From Halobellus salinus (GTDB taxonomy: Archaea > Halobacteriota > Halobacteria > Halobacteriales > Haloferacaceae): 64,000 nt of DNA. Location: the NCBI RefSeq assembly GCF_014646875.1, contig NZ_BMOC01000007.1:62001-126000 (forward strand), given 5' to 3'. Below, piece by piece: positions 61,931-64,000 of this stretch (the first letter of the stretch is position 1; each line of letters opens with the position of its first letter). Under the pieces are notes generated by a model. The model searched no databases and had not been told where the DNA came from. It worked only from the letters and a program-made list of their open reading frames with translations. Made by a program: the position numbers and the translations under genes.

Positions 61931-62689
61931 CTACGCGATCCGAAGCTTCTCCTTTTCGACCCGTGTCGCGAACGCGAAGAACGTCGCGAGGAATGTGAGG
62001 GTGACCGCGCCCGCGGCCGCGAGTTGCAACGCTGTTGTTCCGGCGACAACCGCGCTGTCGGCGAGCGGGAACGCGGTGTGGTGTGGGTCGCCGACGATGG
62101 GCACAAAGTAGTCGACGATGTCGTTGAACCCGTACCACGCGAGCGCGACCGCGACGGCGCGGGTGGGAAACTCGAAGACCCGATGCAACACGAACGCCTC
62201 AACCACCATCGCGAGGTGGCTCACGAACAGGAACGCGTACAGCGGGCCCCACGTGGTCGAGAGGAACGCGTCGGCGAAGACCGTGAGGACGTAGGGTGTC
62301 CACAGCCCCAGCTTCCAGCAGCCGAAGAACGCAAGCGCCGCGAGGTACTCGTTGGGGCGGCCGAGTTTCCAACTCGCGAACGCCAGGGCGATAAACAGCG
62401 TCGCCATCGGACTGTCGGGGACGAACGGCCACATCACCACGGGTTCGGTCGCGAACTGCCAGGTGATGAGCGGATCCGAGAGCGGAAGCGGATGGAAGCC
62501 GTAGTACCAGAAGCCGAAGGCGGTGCCGAGCAGGTTGATCGCGACGACCACCCACGCCAGCCGGAGTCCAACGTTTTCGAGCCACGTGGGCAGCGGCGCG
62601 ATCCACCGCGGCAATCCCTCCGACTCCGGCAACCCATCGCCGGACAGGAGTCGTCGTAACCCCGAGGATGATGCGGGCGGCGAAGCCAT
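61931..62689 (-). CDS. DUF1405 membrane protein
   Basis: A 252-residue membrane protein with about seven hydrophobic segments. [44 protein letters not shown] (about residues 51-94) is the DUF1405 signature region, and FDI-type NDIVDYFVP occurs later. Function unknown; the family is widespread in haloarchaea and Bacillus. It is followed on the same strand by the palindromic element and the enolase-superfamily gene. Confidence 0.9.
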   Translation of the reverse strand: MASPPASSSGLRRLLSGDGLPESEGLPRWIAPLPTWLENVGLRLAWVVVAINLLGTAFGFWYYGFHPLPLSDPLITWQFATEPVVMWPFVPDSPMATLFIALAFASWKLGRPNEYLAALAFFGCWKLGLWTPYVLTVFADAFLSTTWGPLYAFLFVSHLAMVVEAFVLHRVFEFPTRAVAVALAWYGFNDIVDYFVPIVGDPHHTAFPLADSAVVAGTTALQLAAAGAVTLTFLATFFAFATRVEKEKLRIA

Positions 62690-62787
62690 ACCGGGCGCTT
62701 GTATTCCGGGCGCAAATGGGTGCCGGTTCGCCGACCTGGCGGCTGCCCCGCGGGTGCCTTAAGTACGTCCGACCGTTACGTACGGGT

Positions 62788-63696
62788 ATGTCCGAGGAGA
62801 CTGATCTGTCCGAACTCCGCCGCGGAACCGAACTCGTCAAGCGGGGGTTCGCACAGATGCAGAAGGGCGGCGTGATCATGGACGTCGTTGACGCCGAGCA
62901 GGCACGAATCGCCGAGGAAGCCGGCGCGGTCGCGGTGATGGCGCTCGAAGCCGTCCCCGCAGACATCCGGAAGCGCGGCGGTGTCGCGCGCATGCCGGAT
63001 CCGGCGGAAGTAAAGAACATCGTCAAGTCGGTGTCGATCCCCGCGATGGGGAAGTCCCGGATCGGCCACACCAAGGAAGCACAGATCCTGGAGGCGGTCG
63101 GCGTCGACATGATCGACGAGTCGGAGGTGCTGACGCCCGCCGACGACCGGTACCACATCGACAAGCGGGAGTTCACCGCGCCGTTCGTCTGCGGCGCGCG
63201 TAACCTCCAAGAGGCGCTCCGCCGGATCGACGAGGGCGCAGCGATGATCCGGACCAAAGGCGAAGCCGGGACCGGCGACGTGAACCAGGCAGTCCACCAC
63301 CAGCGCAACATCAAGGGCGCGATCCGCGAAGTCGAAGGCAAGACCCACGAAGAACGCGAAAAGTGGGCGCGCGAGCACGAGGCGCCCGCGGACCTGGTCC
63401 ACGAAACCGCCGAGATGGGCCGGCTCCCGGTCGTGAACTTCGCGGCTGGCGGGATCGCGACCCCCGCCGACGCCGCCCTGATGATGCACCACGGCTGCGA
63501 CGGCATCTTCGTCGGTTCCGGGATCTTCGGCGCGGAGAACCCCCCAGAGATGGGAAGAGCCGTCGTCGAAGCGGTCAACAACTGGGACGACCCCGAAGTT
63601 CTCGCGGAGATCGCCTCGAACCTCGGAGAGGGGATGAAAGGCGAGTCCAACGCGAGTCTGCCCGAAGAAGAGAAACTCCAGGGTCGCGGCGTCTAG
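62788..63696 (+). CDS. pdxS: pyridoxal 5'-phosphate synthase subunit PdxS
   Basis: From ATG 62788 a 302-residue PdxS, the TIM-barrel synthase that makes PLP from ribose 5-phosphate, glyceraldehyde 3-phosphate and ammonia from Pdx[43 protein letters not shown] with the catalytic lysine region, [51 protein letters not shown] and [14 protein letters not shown] are all diagnostic. PdxT is not adjacent. A TATA-like CCTTAAGTA lies about 27 bases upstream. It supplies the cofactor for SufS and others. Confidence 0.97.
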   Translation: MSEETDLSELRRGTELVKRGFAQMQKGGVIMDVVDAEQARIAEEAGAVAVMALEAVPADIRKRGGVARMPDPAEVKNIVKSVSIPAMGKSRIGHTKEAQILEAVGVDMIDESEVLTPADDRYHIDKREFTAPFVCGARNLQEALRRIDEGAAMIRTKGEAGTGDVNQAVHHQRNIKGAIREVEGKTHEEREKWAREHEAPADLVHETAEMGRLPVVNFAAGGIATPADAALMMHHGCDGIFVGSGIFGAENPPEMGRAVVEAVNNWDDPEVLAEIASNLGEGMKGESNASLPEEEKLQGRGV

Positions 63697-63749
63697 GTCC
63701 CGGCCTTCCCGTTCTTCGACCGACTCGTTCTCTCCTGTGTCGAACGCCG

Positions 63750-64000
63750 TCAGTCGTACAGCGTCGCGCCAGCACTCACGCGCGTCTGGTACGCCCGCGA
63801 TTCGACGCCGGCCTCCGCGAAGGCGTCGACCATCGCCGCGGCGACGTGGCGGCGGTTAGACTCCCGGCACGGCGCGATCACCGCGGGGCCGGCGCCCGAG
63901 ACGGTGACCCCCGTCGCACCCGCGTCGAGCGCCGCCGCCCGGACGGACTCGTAGCCGAGTATCAACTCCGCCCGGGCAGGGGTCACGACGCGTTCGTCCA
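63750..64000 (-). CDS. thrB: homoserine kinase, C-terminal part (runs off the window)
   Basis: The minus strand encodes the last 83 residues of a GHMP kinase; the frame stays open to base 64000, so the start lies outside. RVVTPARAELILGYESVR, GATGVTVSGAGPAVIAPC (glycine-rich GHMP motif 3) and DAFAEAGVESRAYQTRV are typical of haloarchaeal homoserine kinase in threonine synthesis. Convergent with pdxS. Confidence 0.85.
   Translation of the reverse strand, partial: DERVVTPARAELILGYESVRAAALDAGATGVTVSGAGPAVIAPCRESNRRHVAAAMVDAFAEAGVESRAYQTRVSAGATLYD

Overview
The window is a chromosomal stretch of a haloarchaeon (class Halobacteria). It is GC-rich, its proteins are strongly acidic, many genes start directly after archaeal TATA boxes (leaderless transcripts), and it carries archaeal informational genes (Orc1/Cdc6, RFC small subunit, archaeal AlaRS, type-2 methionine aminopeptidase), a SAMP2-type ubiquitin-like modifier and the haloarchaeal HMG-CoA reductase. 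The samp2 - rfc order resembles Haloferax, so an order such as Haloferacales is likely, but this is inference. I see no rRNA, tRNA or CRISPR array.

Layout. 1-9 kb: housekeeping genes (partial MutS-like ATPase, Orc1/Cdc6, rpiA, a 55-residue DUF1931 protein, larB, surE, GIY-YIG, phosphohexomutase, GNAT, SAMP2). 9-15 kb: RFC small subunit interrupted by a 668-residue intein in its Walker A motif, then alaS. 15-18 kb: small enzymes and a ferredoxin. 18-20.7 kb: a repeat-rich patch around a histidine kinase, holding paired intergenic repeats, a decayed thpR/ligT pseudogene with a 24-bp tandem repeat, and an 80-bp palindromic mobile-type element. 20.7-36.7 kb: mainly core genes (TPR, DUF424, sufS, DUF2339, HIT, map, an esterase beside a divergent HxlR regulator, a repeat-rich coiled-coil protein, DsbA-like, icd, a LarA-like racemase, hmgA, pyrF, glutaredoxin, cobalamin adenosyltransferase).

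36.7-47.5 kb is the accessory part. Two ~245-bp MITE-like elements with 10-bp target duplications lie in opposite orientation and bracket two HTH regulators, two tandem metallo-beta-lactamase (ODP-like) proteins, a CitE-like lyase, a methyltransferase, a fused peptide-ABC ATPase without permeases, an MFS transporter and a methylisocitrate-lyase-like enzyme; a PrpF-like isomerase follows. CitE-like, PrpB-like and PrpF-like genes together suggest branched C4-C7 organic acid or propionate-type metabolism, but the pathway is incomplete here.

48.7-64 kb returns to core genes: CtaA, an M24-like protein without metal ligands, malic enzyme/phosphotransacetylase fusion, RNase H, CBS protein, DMT transporter, MetE-like methyltransferase, CMP kinase, M29 aminopeptidase, an enolase-superfamily gene with a second copy of the 80-bp palindrome at its start codon, DUF1405, pdxS and partial homoserine kinase.

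The most unusual signals are: a repeat family whose copies keep the same stems through compensatory base changes (candidate structured RNA); a SAMP2 with a ten-residue tail after its diglycine; the MITE pair that hit the same hairpin loop twice; and the 80-bp palindrome placed immediately upstream of two start codons.
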